DNA of 22,083 nucleotides from JAYEJW01 sp034716535 (GCA_034716535.1 JAYEJW010000621.1:1-22083); one strand, 5' to 3'; shown: positions 6,480 to 14,077, counted from the stretch's first letter. Notes: generated by a model from the letters alone, not told the origin. Program-made: numbers and translations.

Positions 6480-7490
6480 TTACTCGAACTCTGCCTTGCT
6501 GCTGCGCTCAAGTAAAAGGCGCGTGGCCTGCTCGGGGGTTAGGCCTTCGTAGAGCACGCCGTACACCTGCTCGCTGATCGGCATCTCGACCTCGAGCTGT
6601 TGCGCGACCCTGTAGACAGATGCCGCGGTGATGACGCCCTCCACTTCCTGGCCGATCTCGGCCCTGGCGCCGTCCACGCTCAGCCCTCGGGCCAGCGCGA
6701 GGCCCATCCGGCGGTTCCGCGACTGGTCGTCGGTGCAGGTAAGGACCAGGTCTCCCAGGCCGGCAAGTCCCATGAACGTCTCCTGCTTGCCGCCGAGTGC
6801 GGTGCCGAAACGGATCAGCTCGGCCAGCCCGCGCGTGATGAGCGCCGCCCGTGTGTTCGCCCCGAAGCCGAGGCCGTCGGCGATACCCGTCGCGATGGCG
6901 AGCACGTTCTTGGCGGCCCCGCCAACCTCGACGCCGATGATGTCATCGCTGGTGTAGGCGCGGAAGCGCTCGCCGTGGAGATAGCCCGCAACGCGGCGCG
7001 CGTGCTCCAGGCTTGGCGAGGCCACAGTAACCGCCGTCGGCAGCCCTTGTGCCACCTCCCGCGCGAAGCTCGGACCCGAGATGACCGCGAGATCCCGCCC
7101 CCCGAGAACCTCCGTTGCCACTTCGTGGAGAAGACGTCCGCTATCGGGCTCGAAACCCTTGGTTGCCCAAGCGACGCCGAGGTCCTCGGGCAGCGGCCGG
7201 GGGAGCCCTTGCAGGACCTCGGCGAAGGCGTGGCTCGGTACGACGACCAGGAGCTCCCCGGCGTCCTCGAGGGCTTCGGCGAGGGAATCCACCGGGTGCA
7301 GTCCCCGGGGGAGCCGGATGCCCGGGAGATACTGCCGATTTTCGCCGTCCCGGCGCAGTTGCACCATCTGCTCGGGGTCGTGACCCCATAGCCGAACCCG
7401 ATGCCCGTTGCGGCACAGCAGGACGGCAAGGGCCGTGCCCCAGGAGCCCGCGCCGAGTACCGCGAGATGAGGCTCGGAGCTTGTGGTCAA
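6480..7490 (-). CDS. gpsA: NAD(P)H-dependent glycerol-3-phosphate dehydrogenase
   Basis: A full-length 336-residue enzyme that reduces dihydroxyacetone phosphate to sn-glycerol-3-phosphate, the backbone precursor of phospholipids, in the cytosol. The Rossmann motif GAGSWGTALA is at 13–22. Also visible are WATKGFE with Lys111, SGPSFAREVAQGLPTAVTVA at 138–157, and GGAAKNVLAIATGIADGLG with the catalytic Lys194. GLAGLGDLVLTCTDDQSRN follows at 241–259. Its ATG overlaps the secB stop codon (ATGA, 7487–7490), so the two are probably translationally coupled. The gene ends directly at the right edge of the accessory island, where its last 63 bases have a diverged counterpart at 1189–1251. Confidence 0.97.
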   Translation of the reverse strand: MTTSSEPHLAVLGAGSWGTALAVLLCRNGHRVRLWGHDPEQMVQLRRDGENRQYLPGIRLPRGLHPVDSLAEALEDAGELLVVVPSHAFAEVLQGLPRPLPEDLGVAWATKGFEPDSGRLLHEVATEVLGGRDLAVISGPSFAREVAQGLPTAVTVASPSLEHARRVAGYLHGERFRAYTSDDIIGVEVGGAAKNVLAIATGIADGLGFGANTRAALITRGLAELIRFGTALGGKQETFMGLAGLGDLVLTCTDDQSRNRRMGLALARGLSVDGARAEIGQEVEGVITAASVYRVAQQLEVEMPISEQVYGVLYEGLTPEQATRLLLERSSKAEFE

Positions 7491-7966
7491 TGCGACGTCG
7501 GCCCCGGCTCGGCCTGCCCTTGCTCGGCCATCTTCTGCTGGTGTTGAGCGTACAGGGCGTCGAAATTCACCGGCTGAAGCACCAGCTGCGGAAAGCTGCC
7601 CTTGCTCACGAGATCGGAGACCACCTCGCGGGCATAGGGGAACAACAGATTGGGGCAGTAAGCGCCGAGCAGGGGGCCGAGCTCCGGCTCGGGAAAGCCG
7701 TTGACGCCGAAGATCCCGGCCTGCTGCACTTCCACGATGCAGGCCGTCTTGTCCCCCACCTTGGTGGTTACCGTCACCGACAGCACGACTTCGTAGCCGC
7801 CCTCACCGAGCTTGTTCACCTGGGTATTCAGGTTGAGCTCATGCTGAGGTTGCCATTCCTGGCGGAAAACGTCGGGCGCGTTCGGTGATTCGAAAGACAC
7901 GTCTTTGGTGTAGACGCGCTGCAGAGCGAACTGGCGCTCGCTTTGTTGTTGCTGGTTCTCGGCCAT
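7487..7966 (-). CDS. secB: Protein-export chaperone SecB
   Basis: A 159-residue tetrameric cytosolic chaperone (E. coli SecB, 155). It keeps outer-membrane and periplasmic precursors unfolded and hands them to SecA. Family stretches visible are ALQRVYTKDVSFESPNAP near 14–31, GEGGYEVVLSVTVTTKVGDK in the middle, and GAYCPNLLFPYAREVVSDLV followed by GSFPQLVLQPVNFDALY near the C-terminus. It lies between the rhodanese gene (57-bp gap) and gpsA (4-bp overlap), the same order as E. coli yibN–grxC–secB–gpsA except that grxC is absent. Expression likely depends on the promoter upstream of the rhodanese gene. Confidence 0.97.
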   Translation of the reverse strand: MAENQQQQSERQFALQRVYTKDVSFESPNAPDVFRQEWQPQHELNLNTQVNKLGEGGYEVVLSVTVTTKVGDKTACIVEVQQAGIFGVNGFPEPELGPLLGAYCPNLLFPYAREVVSDLVSKGSFPQLVLQPVNFDALYAQHQQKMAEQGQAEPGPTSH

Positions 7967-8023
7967 TTGGAGTAATCCTTCGTTCAGGCGTTGTGAATGA
8001 GGAGGGGCTTAGGTCGGTACGCC

Positions 8024-8452
8024 TCAGCGTTTCTTTCTGGTGAGCGGAAGGTTCGCGCTCTGCCAGGCAAGGATACCCCCGCGGAGGTTGTAGACTTCCG
8101 AAAAGCCCTCCTTGCGAAGTTGCTGACAGGCCGCCGCCGACTGGGAGCCGGAGCGGCAGCTCACCAAGATCGGCTTGTCCTTGTGCTTCTGCAGGACGCC
8201 GGTCTGATTCTTGAAACCGTTCATGGGTATGTTGAGGGCGTTGATGATATGTCCCTTCGCGTAGTCCGCGACCGGCCGGACATCGACCACGACCGCATCG
8301 TGGTGATTGATCAGATCCGTTGCTCCGACGGGATCCACCGAACCCTTGCTGCCGGCAACAAGATTGTGGACCAACAAGGCGAGGATCAACGCCAGGGCGA
8401 GGAAGAGCACCCAGTGGTTTGCGACGAACTCTATCAGTTGCTGTGGCTGCAT
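8024..8452 (-). CDS. Membrane-anchored rhodanese-domain protein (YibN-like)
   Basis: 142 residues. One transmembrane helix spans about 14–34 (VLFLALALILALLVHNLVAG), followed by a single rhodanese domain. The active-site loop CRSGSQS starts at Cys99, and the family ends DVRPVADYAKGHIINALNIP and LRGGILAWQSANLPL are intact. Rhodaneses carry a persulfide on the loop cysteine and transfer sulfur. E. coli YibN has the same architecture and gene position and has been reported to interact with the YidC insertase, which would suit its place before secB. It appears to be first in the rhodanese–secB–gpsA unit with its own promoter at 8525–8553, 157 bp after a persulfide-sensor-like regulator. The substrate cannot be inferred from sequence. 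Confidence 0.92.
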   Translation of the reverse strand: MQPQQLIEFVANHWVLFLALALILALLVHNLVAGSKGSVDPVGATDLINHHDAVVVDVRPVADYAKGHIINALNIPMNGFKNQTGVLQKHKDKPILVSCRSGSQSAAACQQLRKEGFSEVYNLRGGILAWQSANLPLTRKKR

Positions 8453-8524
8453 ATGGGGTGTAACGAAGAAGGGTGTTCGGGTCGAGCTGGGCGCGCAGGA
8501 AGGTGCGACTGGCCGCGAGGCGGC

Positions 8525-8553
8525 AGTATAAGGTGCCGACGCATGCCAGTCAT
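8525..8553 (-). promoter_or_regulatory. Promoter for rhodanese–secB–gpsA
   Basis: On the minus strand ATGACT (8553–8548) and TATACT (8530–8525) are spaced 17 bases apart, about 72 bases before the rhodanese ATG. The 157-bp gap after the upstream regulator gene gives room for an independent promoter. Confidence 0.5.
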
Positions 8554-8609
8554 CCCCGGAGAGGAAACCGATGGGCGCGCGGGCGATGTGCGGCCCAAGC
8601 CCGAGGGCG

Positions 8610-8993
8610 CTAGTGTTCGTGGTGGCAGAAGACCTGCCGCATCATGCCGATCAGCTGCAGAGTGCGGGCGTCACTGACCCGGTAATAGACGCGGTTCGCG
8701 TCTTTACGCGAGGCCAGGATTCCCTTGTCCCGCAGGATCGCCAGATGCTGGGAGATGTTGCTCTGAGAGGTGCCGACGTGGTCGACGATCTCTTGGACGC
8801 TCACCTCCTGATTTCCGAGGGTGCAGAGGATCTTCAGCCGCAACGGGTGCGACATGGCCTTCAGGGACCGCGATGCGCGCTCGATGTCACCGTCGTCGGC
8901 GAACAAGTCGATATGCGTCTCGTCTTCACCCGTCTGGTTGAGGAACGGATGGGCGGGGGGGCGCAGGTTACCTACCATGCGGCGTGCTCTCAT
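8610..8993 (-). CDS. ArsR-family regulator, probable persulfide sensor (SqrR/BigR/YgaV-like)
   Basis: A winged-helix repressor of about 127 residues from the ATG at 8993. The ArsR core is clear: ASRSLKAMSHPLRLKILCTL, the recognition region VGTSQSNISQHLAILRDKGI and the wing SRKDANRVYYRVSD. The metal-binding CVC motif of ArsR/SmtB proteins is absent: the segment reads EVSVQEIVDH. Two cysteines do stand in the contexts ILC-TL (Cys57) and VFC-HHEH (Cys123), 66 residues apart. SqrR and BigR have their redox pair at the same two places with the same spacing and release DNA when the pair forms a persulfide bridge. The neighbouring rhodanese fits such a role. Upstream the frame can be opened by a TTG at 9053, but the promoter at 9011–9039 lies inside that extension, so I prefer 8993 (or the ATG at 8978). 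The persulfide role is inferred. Confidence 0.9.
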   Translation of the reverse strand: MRARRMVGNLRPPAHPFLNQTGEDETHIDLFADDGDIERASRSLKAMSHPLRLKILCTLGNQEVSVQEIVDHVGTSQSNISQHLAILRDKGILASRKDANRVYYRVSDARTLQLIGMMRQVFCHHEH

Positions 8994-9010
8994 TAATCCA
9001 TGACAATAAA

Positions 9011-9039
9011 ATAATAAGCTTTTTCTCGCGTATTGCGAA
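9011..9039 (-). promoter_or_regulatory. Promoter of the ArsR-type regulator
   Basis: On the minus strand TTCGCA (9039–9034) and TATTAT (9016–9011) are 17 bases apart, placing the transcript start near 9004, just before the ATG at 8993. The AT-rich DNA at 8991–9020 stands out from its GC-rich surroundings. A repressor of this family usually binds over its own promoter. Confidence 0.5.
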
Positions 9040-9044
9040 GTCGT

Positions 9045-9072
9045 ATGCTGCAAATGTTTCGCAGCATGCTGC
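9045..9072. promoter_or_regulatory. Three-half-site inverted repeat between divergent promoters
   Basis: ATGCTGC (9045–9051), GCAGCAT (9061–9067) and ATGCTGC (9066–9072) form an inverted repeat with a 9-base spacer that overlaps a perfect 12-bp palindrome GCAGCATGCTGC (9061–9072). The block lies between the regulator's -35 box (9034–9039) and the gpmI -35 box (9083–9088), a good position for an operator controlling both directions. Which protein binds is unknown. Confidence 0.5.
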
Positions 9073-9082
9073 CGGATGGGTT

Positions 9083-9112
9083 CTGACAGTCGGGTTGGAG
9101 AGACCGTATAAT
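9083..9112 (+). promoter_or_regulatory. Sigma-70 type promoter for gpmI and the downstream train
   Basis: CTGACA (9083–9088) and a consensus TATAAT (9107–9112) are separated by 18 bases. The predicted start leaves an untranslated leader of roughly 65 bases before the gpmI ATG. It is the strongest-looking promoter I see for the long plus-strand gene series. Confidence 0.65.
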
Positions 9113-9185
9113 CATCGGATTTTACGGCGCGCCGGTGGGCGTGTGCGCTTGTTAGAGGCAGCCGGACACGACTTCATTCAGATCG

Positions 9186-10739
9186 ATGACGAGATCAAAG
9201 GTCCCCGTTGTACTTCTCGTGCTTGACGGCTGGGGCTACAGCGAGGAGGCCAGCGCCAATGCCATCGCGGCGGCAGACACGCCGGTGTGGGACCGGTTGT
9301 GGGGCCAACGGCCTAGCACCTTGATCCGGACCTCCGGTGCCTCGGTGGGGTTGCCGGGCGGGCAGATGGGTAACTCCGAGGTCGGCCACCTCAACATCGG
9401 CGCCGGACGGGTCGTGTATCAGGAGTTCACCCGCGTCAGCCGGTCCATCCGCACCGGCTCCTTCTTCAGCAACCGCACGCTCACTGACGCCGTGGACCGG
9501 GCTGTCGCCGCGGGACGGGCCGTCCACATCATGGGCCTGCTCTCTCCGGGCGGCGTGCACAGCCACGAGAAGCACCTTCAGGCGATGGTACGCTTGGCGG
9601 TGGAGCGGGGTGCCCCGGACGTCCGCATCCACGCCTTTCTTGACGGGCGTGATACCCCACCAAGGAGCGTCCGGGATTCGTTGCAGGCGATGGAGGCCCT
9701 ACTGAGGGAGCTGGGCACCGGGCGCATCGTCAGCCTCATCGGCCGTTATTATGCCATGGATAGGGACAATCGCTGGCCGCGGATCCAAGAGGCCTACGAC
9801 CTGCTTACGGGTGCCGCGGCGGATTTCGAGGCGAAGGACGCCCTGGCGGCGCTCGAGGCGGCTTACGAGCGTGGGGAGAGCGACGAGTTCGTGCGGCCGA
9901 CCCGGCTGGGGGACGCCGCCGCGGGCGGTATGCGCGATGGTGACAGTCTGGTCTTCATGAACTATCGCTCCGACCGCGCGCGTCAGCTGACGCGGGCGTT
10001 CGCGGAGCCGAGCTTTTCCGGATTTAGGCGCCTCTACCGACCGCGTCTCGGGGCGCTCGTCAGCCTCACCGAGTACAGTAGGGATTACCCGCTTCCCGTG
10101 GCTTTTCCTCCTGAGCGCATCCACAACAGTTTCGGGCAACACATCTCGCGCCTCGGTCTGCGCCAGCTTCGTTTGGCGGAGACCGAAAAGTACGCCCATG
10201 TCACCTTCTTCTTCAACGGCGGCCGTGAGAAGGCCTTCGAGGGTGAGGAGCGCATCCTGGTGCCGTCTCCCGATGTCTCAACCTACGACTTGGCGCCCGC
10301 GATGAGCGCGGACGCCGTGACCGACAGATTGGTGGAAGCTATCGCGTTGGGCAGATTCGATGCGATCGTCTGCAACTACGCCAACCCGGACATGGTCGGC
10401 CACACGGGAAAGATGGAGGCCGCGGTTCGGGCGATTGAGGCGGTTGACCGCAGCCTCGGGCACGTGATCGACGCCGTTGAATCCACTACCGCCGAGGTGT
10501 TGATCACGGCCGATCACGGCAACGCCGAACGAATGTCGGACGCCGGGACCGGTCAGCCCCACACGGCCCACACCGAGAACCCGGTTCCGCTTGTGTACGT
10601 GGGACGGCGGCGGGCGCGCTTGATGGACGGGGGCGCACTGTGCGACATTGCACCCACATTGCTGGCCATGATGGGTCTCGGGCAGCCCCGAGAAATGCAA
10701 GGGCAGTCCCTGATCCGTTTCACCGCCGCAGAGCCATGA
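9186..10739 (+). CDS. gpmI: 2,3-bisphosphoglycerate-independent phosphoglycerate mutase
   Basis: A full-length 517-residue cytosolic enzyme (E. coli GpmI, 514) that interconverts 3- and 2-phosphoglycerate in glycolysis and gluconeogenesis through a phosphoserine intermediate and two Mn ions. The alkaline-phosphatase-like N-terminus VVLLVLDGWGYSE supplies a metal-binding Asp14. GGQMGNSEVGHLNIGAGR carries the nucleophile Ser64. HAFLDGRDTPPRS, then NYANPDMVGHTGKMEA and ADHGNAERM near the C-terminus are the other metal and substrate motifs. It is the first gene of the plus-strand series, preceded by a consensus promoter. Its TGA overlaps the envC ATG (ATGA, 10736–10739), matching the gpmI–envC–ctpA order known in E. 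coli and relatives. Confidence 0.97.
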   Translation: MTRSKVPVVLLVLDGWGYSEEASANAIAAADTPVWDRLWGQRPSTLIRTSGASVGLPGGQMGNSEVGHLNIGAGRVVYQEFTRVSRSIRTGSFFSNRTLTDAVDRAVAAGRAVHIMGLLSPGGVHSHEKHLQAMVRLAVERGAPDVRIHAFLDGRDTPPRSVRDSLQAMEALLRELGTGRIVSLIGRYYAMDRDNRWPRIQEAYDLLTGAAADFEAKDALAALEAAYERGESDEFVRPTRLGDAAAGGMRDGDSLVFMNYRSDRARQLTRAFAEPSFSGFRRLYRPRLGALVSLTEYSRDYPLPVAFPPERIHNSFGQHISRLGLRQLRLAETEKYAHVTFFFNGGREKAFEGEERILVPSPDVSTYDLAPAMSADAVTDRLVEAIALGRFDAIVCNYANPDMVGHTGKMEAAVRAIEAVDRSLGHVIDAVESTTAEVLITADHGNAERMSDAGTGQPHTAHTENPVPLVYVGRRRARLMDGGALCDIAPTLLAMMGLGQPREMQGQSLIRFTAAEP

Positions 10740-12079
10740 CGCCTTGGCGCCGCTGGGCCTTTGCCGTCGCTCTGGTGCTGGCCCCATATGCGTCCTGCCC
10801 TGCGCCTGCCGAAGACGAGGCGATCGAGGCGCGAAAACGCGATCTTGCGGGCGTCGAGCAACGGGTGCAGGACCTGGAGCAGGATCTCGAAGCGCGACGC
10901 GGCCGCCGCCAGTCCTTGCTCGCGGAGCTTGAGCGAAGAGAGCGCGACATCGCGGACCTGGCCAATGCCGGTCGCCAGTTGGAGGCGATGATCCGCGAAC
11001 AGGAGCGGGCGCTCGGGGAGCTCGAGGCGCAGCTGGAGTCCGAGCGGCGCGAGCTGCAGCGCCAGCGTGCCGACCTCGGTGATCTTCTGCGCTCGGCGTA
11101 CGCGATGGGCCGCGGTGATCGTATCCGCATGCTGTTGAACCAAGAAGACGTTGCTCGGCTGAGCCGTGTCATGTCCTACTATGGCTCTCTGAATCGCTAC
11201 CGGACCGAGCGGATCGAGGATGTGACGGCTCGGGCGCGCCGGCTGGAAGGGTTGTCGCGGGAGGCCGCCGAGGAAACCGAGCGGCTGTCGCGGTTGGCCG
11301 GACGGCAGGATGATACACGCCTGCGCCTGTTGGCGGCGAACGCGGAACGCACGACCTTGCTCGCGGCACTGGATCAGACGATCTCCACGGAGCAAGAACG
11401 CGTTGCGGACCTCAGAGCCGATGCCGAAGGGCTGCGGCAACTTGTCGAGCACCTCGAGCGGCGGGCGCGGGCATTGCCCGAGGCGGAGGTCCGCCAGGAG
11501 TCGATCGCCGATCGGCGTGGACGTCTCGTCTGGCCGCTGCAGGGGGGGAACCTGCGGGCGCGCTTCGGCCGGCCCAAAGGCGACGGTGGCCAGCAATGGG
11601 ACGGCGTGGTGATCGCCGTTCCCGAGGGGGCGGAGGTGCGGGCGGTTCACCACGGTCGAGTTGCCTATGCGGACTGGCTCAGAGGATTCGGACTGCTGAT
11701 CATCATCGAGCACGACGACGGCTACATGACCCTCTATGGCCATAACCAGACCTTGCTCAAGGAACAGGGGGAGTGGGTCGCAGCAGACGACGTGATCGCC
11801 CTCAGCGGAGGCAGCGGGGGGCGCCAATCCGCGGGGCTCTATTTTGCGATCCGCCACGACGGTCGGCCCCTGAATCCCGAGCACTGGTGCCAGGGCCGGA
11901 GCACAGCCGGCCGGCGGTGGGGGTCTGCGTCGGGGCCGGGCGTCGCGTCAGAAGCCGCGGAACACACCGTTGATTCCTCAATCCAACAGAGTAGCCGAGC
12001 GCGAGGCCGCGCCGAAAAGGCGTGCAGTTGCGATTCCGCGCTTTCACGATCTATCCAGGTTGCAGTGATCTCCAAATGA
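10736..12079 (+). CDS. envC: Murein hydrolase activator EnvC (degenerate LytM domain)
   Basis: 447 residues. EnvC is periplasmic, recruited by FtsEX to the division site, and activates AmiA/AmiB amidases to split septal peptidoglycan. A signal peptide (FAVALVLAPYASCPAPA, about 9–25) is followed by long coiled coils (about 28–250) and a LytM/M23 domain (about 262–385). That domain lacks the zinc ligands of active peptidases: WDGVVIAVPEGAEV has Trp where an active enzyme has His, and LYFAIRHDG has Tyr in place of His. This is the expected state for an EnvC activator. The start at 10736 overlaps the gpmI stop; the frame is open further upstream but only within gpmI. After PEHWC about 60 low-complexity residues extend beyond the usual family end, up to a TGA that overlaps the ctpA ATG. 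That tail may be an accident of lost stop codons. Confidence 0.93.
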   Translation: MTPWRRWAFAVALVLAPYASCPAPAEDEAIEARKRDLAGVEQRVQDLEQDLEARRGRRQSLLAELERRERDIADLANAGRQLEAMIREQERALGELEAQLESERRELQRQRADLGDLLRSAYAMGRGDRIRMLLNQEDVARLSRVMSYYGSLNRYRTERIEDVTARARRLEGLSREAAEETERLSRLAGRQDDTRLRLLAANAERTTLLAALDQTISTEQERVADLRADAEGLRQLVEHLERRARALPEAEVRQESIADRRGRLVWPLQGGNLRARFGRPKGDGGQQWDGVVIAVPEGAEVRAVHHGRVAYADWLRGFGLLIIIEHDDGYMTLYGHNQTLLKEQGEWVAADDVIALSGGSGGRQSAGLYFAIRHDGRPLNPEHWCQGRSTAGRRWGSASGPGVASEAAEHTVDSSIQQSSRARGRAEKACSCDSALSRSIQVAVISK

Positions 12080-13410
12080 AAAACCCTTTCCAGCTCTCTC
12101 TCGCTCTGATCCTTGGCATGCTGGCCAGTGCCGGTCTGATCGCCCCCGCCTTCGCTGAAAGCAGCGACGAGAGCGAGCAGCTTCCACTGACGGAGCTACG
12201 CACCTTCGCCGAGGTCTTCGGCCGCATCAAGAGCGACTATGTGGAGAGCGTGGATGACAAGTCGCTGTTAGAGAGCGCGATCCGCGGCATGCTGTCCGGG
12301 CTGGATCCCCACTCCTCGTACCTGGACAAAGAGGAGTACCACGACCTCCAGGTGGGAACCAGCGGCGAGTTCGGCGGCCTTGGCATCGAGGTCGGCATGG
12401 AGGACGGCTTTGTCAAGGTGATTGCCCCCATCGACGACACGCCCGCTCAGCGCGCCGGACTTCAGGCCGGGGACCTGATCATCCGCATCGACGACCAGCC
12501 GGTGAAGGGGATGAGCCTCAACGAGGCGGTGAACCTCATGCGCGGGAAGCCGGGTACGGAGATCAGGCTCACTGTGATGCGCGAGGGTGGCGATCGCCCC
12601 TTCAGGGTAGATCTTGTGCGCGACATCATACAGGTAGCCAGCGTCAAGAGTCGGACGCTGGAGCCGGGGTACGGGTATGTGCGTGTCTCCCACTTCCAGT
12701 CGCACACCACGGAAGACCTGCTCAAGGCCGTGGGCGAGCTCAAAGAGGAGAACGGCGGGGCATTGAAGGGCCTGGTGCTGGATCTGCGCAACAACCCGGG
12801 CGGCGTCCTCAACAGCGCCGTGGGCGTGAGCGACGCCTTTCTCGGCGGCGGCCTCATCGTCTACACGAAAGGTCGGGTGGATGACTCGGAGCTTCAATTC
12901 AAGGCCGGGCCGGATGATGTGCTCAAGGGTGCGCCGCTGGTGGTGCTCATCAACGGCGGTTCGGCATCGGCTTCCGAGATCGTCGCCGGCGCATTGCAAG
13001 ATCACCGGCGCGCCATCATCATGGGAAGTCCGACGTTCGGAAAAGGCTCGGTGCAGACCATCGTGCCCATCGATAATACGACGGCCCTGAAGCTCACCAC
13101 TGCGAGATACTTCACGCCCTCGGGACGTTCGATCCAGGCCCAAGGGATCGTGCCCGACATTGCGCTCGAGCGCGGCAAGCTCGATATCGCGGAAGCGCCC
13201 GGCGTGGAGCCCCTCAAGGAGGCGGACCTGGCGCGCCACCTCGACGACGAAGAGGTGCGAGACGATAGCGACAGCGACGAAGCCGCGGCCGAGTCGGATT
13301 CCGAGAAAAAGGGCAAGGCCAAGCCGCTGGTCACACAGGACTACCAGCTCAGTGAGGCGTTGAACGTGCTCAAGGGCGTGAACATCCTTGGAAAGGCCGC
13401 TGAGGGCTGA
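12076..13410 (+). CDS. ctpA: Carboxyl-terminal processing protease (S41 family)
   Basis: 444 residues: signal peptide to about residue 27 (LIAPAFA), an N-terminal helical region, a PDZ domain (about 95–180, including GFVKVIAPIDDTPAQRAGLQ and AGDLIIRIDD) and the S41 protease core. The catalytic dyad is Ser298 in NGGSASASEIVAGAL and Lys323 in PTFGKGSVQ, with the 25-residue spacing seen in Prc/CtpA. These periplasmic serine proteases trim C-termini and, in several Gram-negatives, degrade peptidoglycan hydrolases, a plausible link to the preceding envC. The start at 12076 is chosen because the signal peptide begins there and ATGA overlaps the envC stop. Near the C-terminus an acidic low-complexity stretch (about 390–412, rich in Asp, Glu and Ser) precedes a lysine-rich patch. 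Confidence 0.96.
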   Translation: MKNPFQLSLALILGMLASAGLIAPAFAESSDESEQLPLTELRTFAEVFGRIKSDYVESVDDKSLLESAIRGMLSGLDPHSSYLDKEEYHDLQVGTSGEFGGLGIEVGMEDGFVKVIAPIDDTPAQRAGLQAGDLIIRIDDQPVKGMSLNEAVNLMRGKPGTEIRLTVMREGGDRPFRVDLVRDIIQVASVKSRTLEPGYGYVRVSHFQSHTTEDLLKAVGELKEENGGALKGLVLDLRNNPGGVLNSAVGVSDAFLGGGLIVYTKGRVDDSELQFKAGPDDVLKGAPLVVLINGGSASASEIVAGALQDHRRAIIMGSPTFGKGSVQTIVPIDNTTALKLTTARYFTPSGRSIQAQGIVPDIALERGKLDIAEAPGVEPLKEADLARHLDDEEVRDDSDSDEAAAESDSEKKGKAKPLVTQDYQLSEALNVLKGVNILGKAAEG

Positions 13411-13461
13411 GCGCAGGGCAGAGGCCGCCGGCGACTCGTTCTGCGGCGACGGGAGGTGACG

Positions 13462-14016
13462 ATGGCGCGTGTGCTTGTTCCCCTGGCGCAGGGGTGTGAG
13501 GAGTTGGAGGCGGTGACCGTCATCGATCTGCTGCGGCGTGCACAGATCGAGGTGGTTACCGCAGGACTGACGGACGGCCCTGTCCGGGGGAGCCGGGATA
13601 CGGTGCTGGTGCCTGATACGGTACTCGAAGCGGTCATGGACCAGGACTTCGACATGATCGTCTTACCTGGGGGACTCCCCGGTGCGCGGAATCTTGACGA
13701 GGACGAGCGGGTGCACCGTCTGCTCCGGCACTACCGCGAGAACCAACGCTTTACCGCGGCTATTTGCGCGGCCCCAAAAGTATTGGCCAATGCGGGGCTG
13801 CTCGACGGTAAGTCCGCCACCAGCTATCCGGGGGCGGTGACGCCTGAGGACTTCCCGAAAGTCGACCTGATCGACACGCCCGTCGTGGTGGACGGCAAGG
13901 TGATCACCTCGCGAGGAGCGGGAACCGCCATGGATTTCGCGCTGCAGTTGATCGAGCTGCTCGCCGGCAAGGCCAAGCGGGATCAGGTGGAGGCCGCACT
14001 GGTGCGGGGGAGTTGA
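13462..14016 (+). CDS. DJ-1/PfpI-family protein (YajL/ThiJ-like)
   Basis: 184 residues of the DJ-1/PfpI superfamily, class I glutamine-amidotransferase-like fold. The reactive Cys102 sits in the nucleophile elbow AAICAAPKVLANAGLL, and the partner Glu lies in GCEELEAVTVIDLLRRA near the N-terminus. LPGGLPGARNL at 68–78 and ITSRGAGTAMDFALQLIELL near the C-terminus are also family hallmarks. The closest well-known relative by pattern is E. coli YajL, an oxidative- and carbonyl-stress protein with reported chaperone and deglycase activity; the latter is debated. The ATG at 13462 is chosen because GGGAGG (13451–13456) lies six bases upstream; a GTG at 13456 would overlap that site. The gene follows ctpA by 51 bases in the same direction. 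Confidence 0.9.
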   Translation: MARVLVPLAQGCEELEAVTVIDLLRRAQIEVVTAGLTDGPVRGSRDTVLVPDTVLEAVMDQDFDMIVLPGGLPGARNLDEDERVHRLLRHYRENQRFTAAICAAPKVLANAGLLDGKSATSYPGAVTPEDFPKVDLIDTPVVVDGKVITSRGAGTAMDFALQLIELLAGKAKRDQVEAALVRGS

Positions 14017-14077
14017 TCCTGGCCGGCATGGATTTCGCTGAATCGGGAGCGCATCGGTCTGCAAGATCGGCAGCCCT

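Noticed and set aside
9195..11884. Long minus-strand frames antisense to gpmI and envC
   Set aside because: The sense genes are intact and recognisable with normal lengths; the antisense products have no domain pattern and no ribosome sites I can support.
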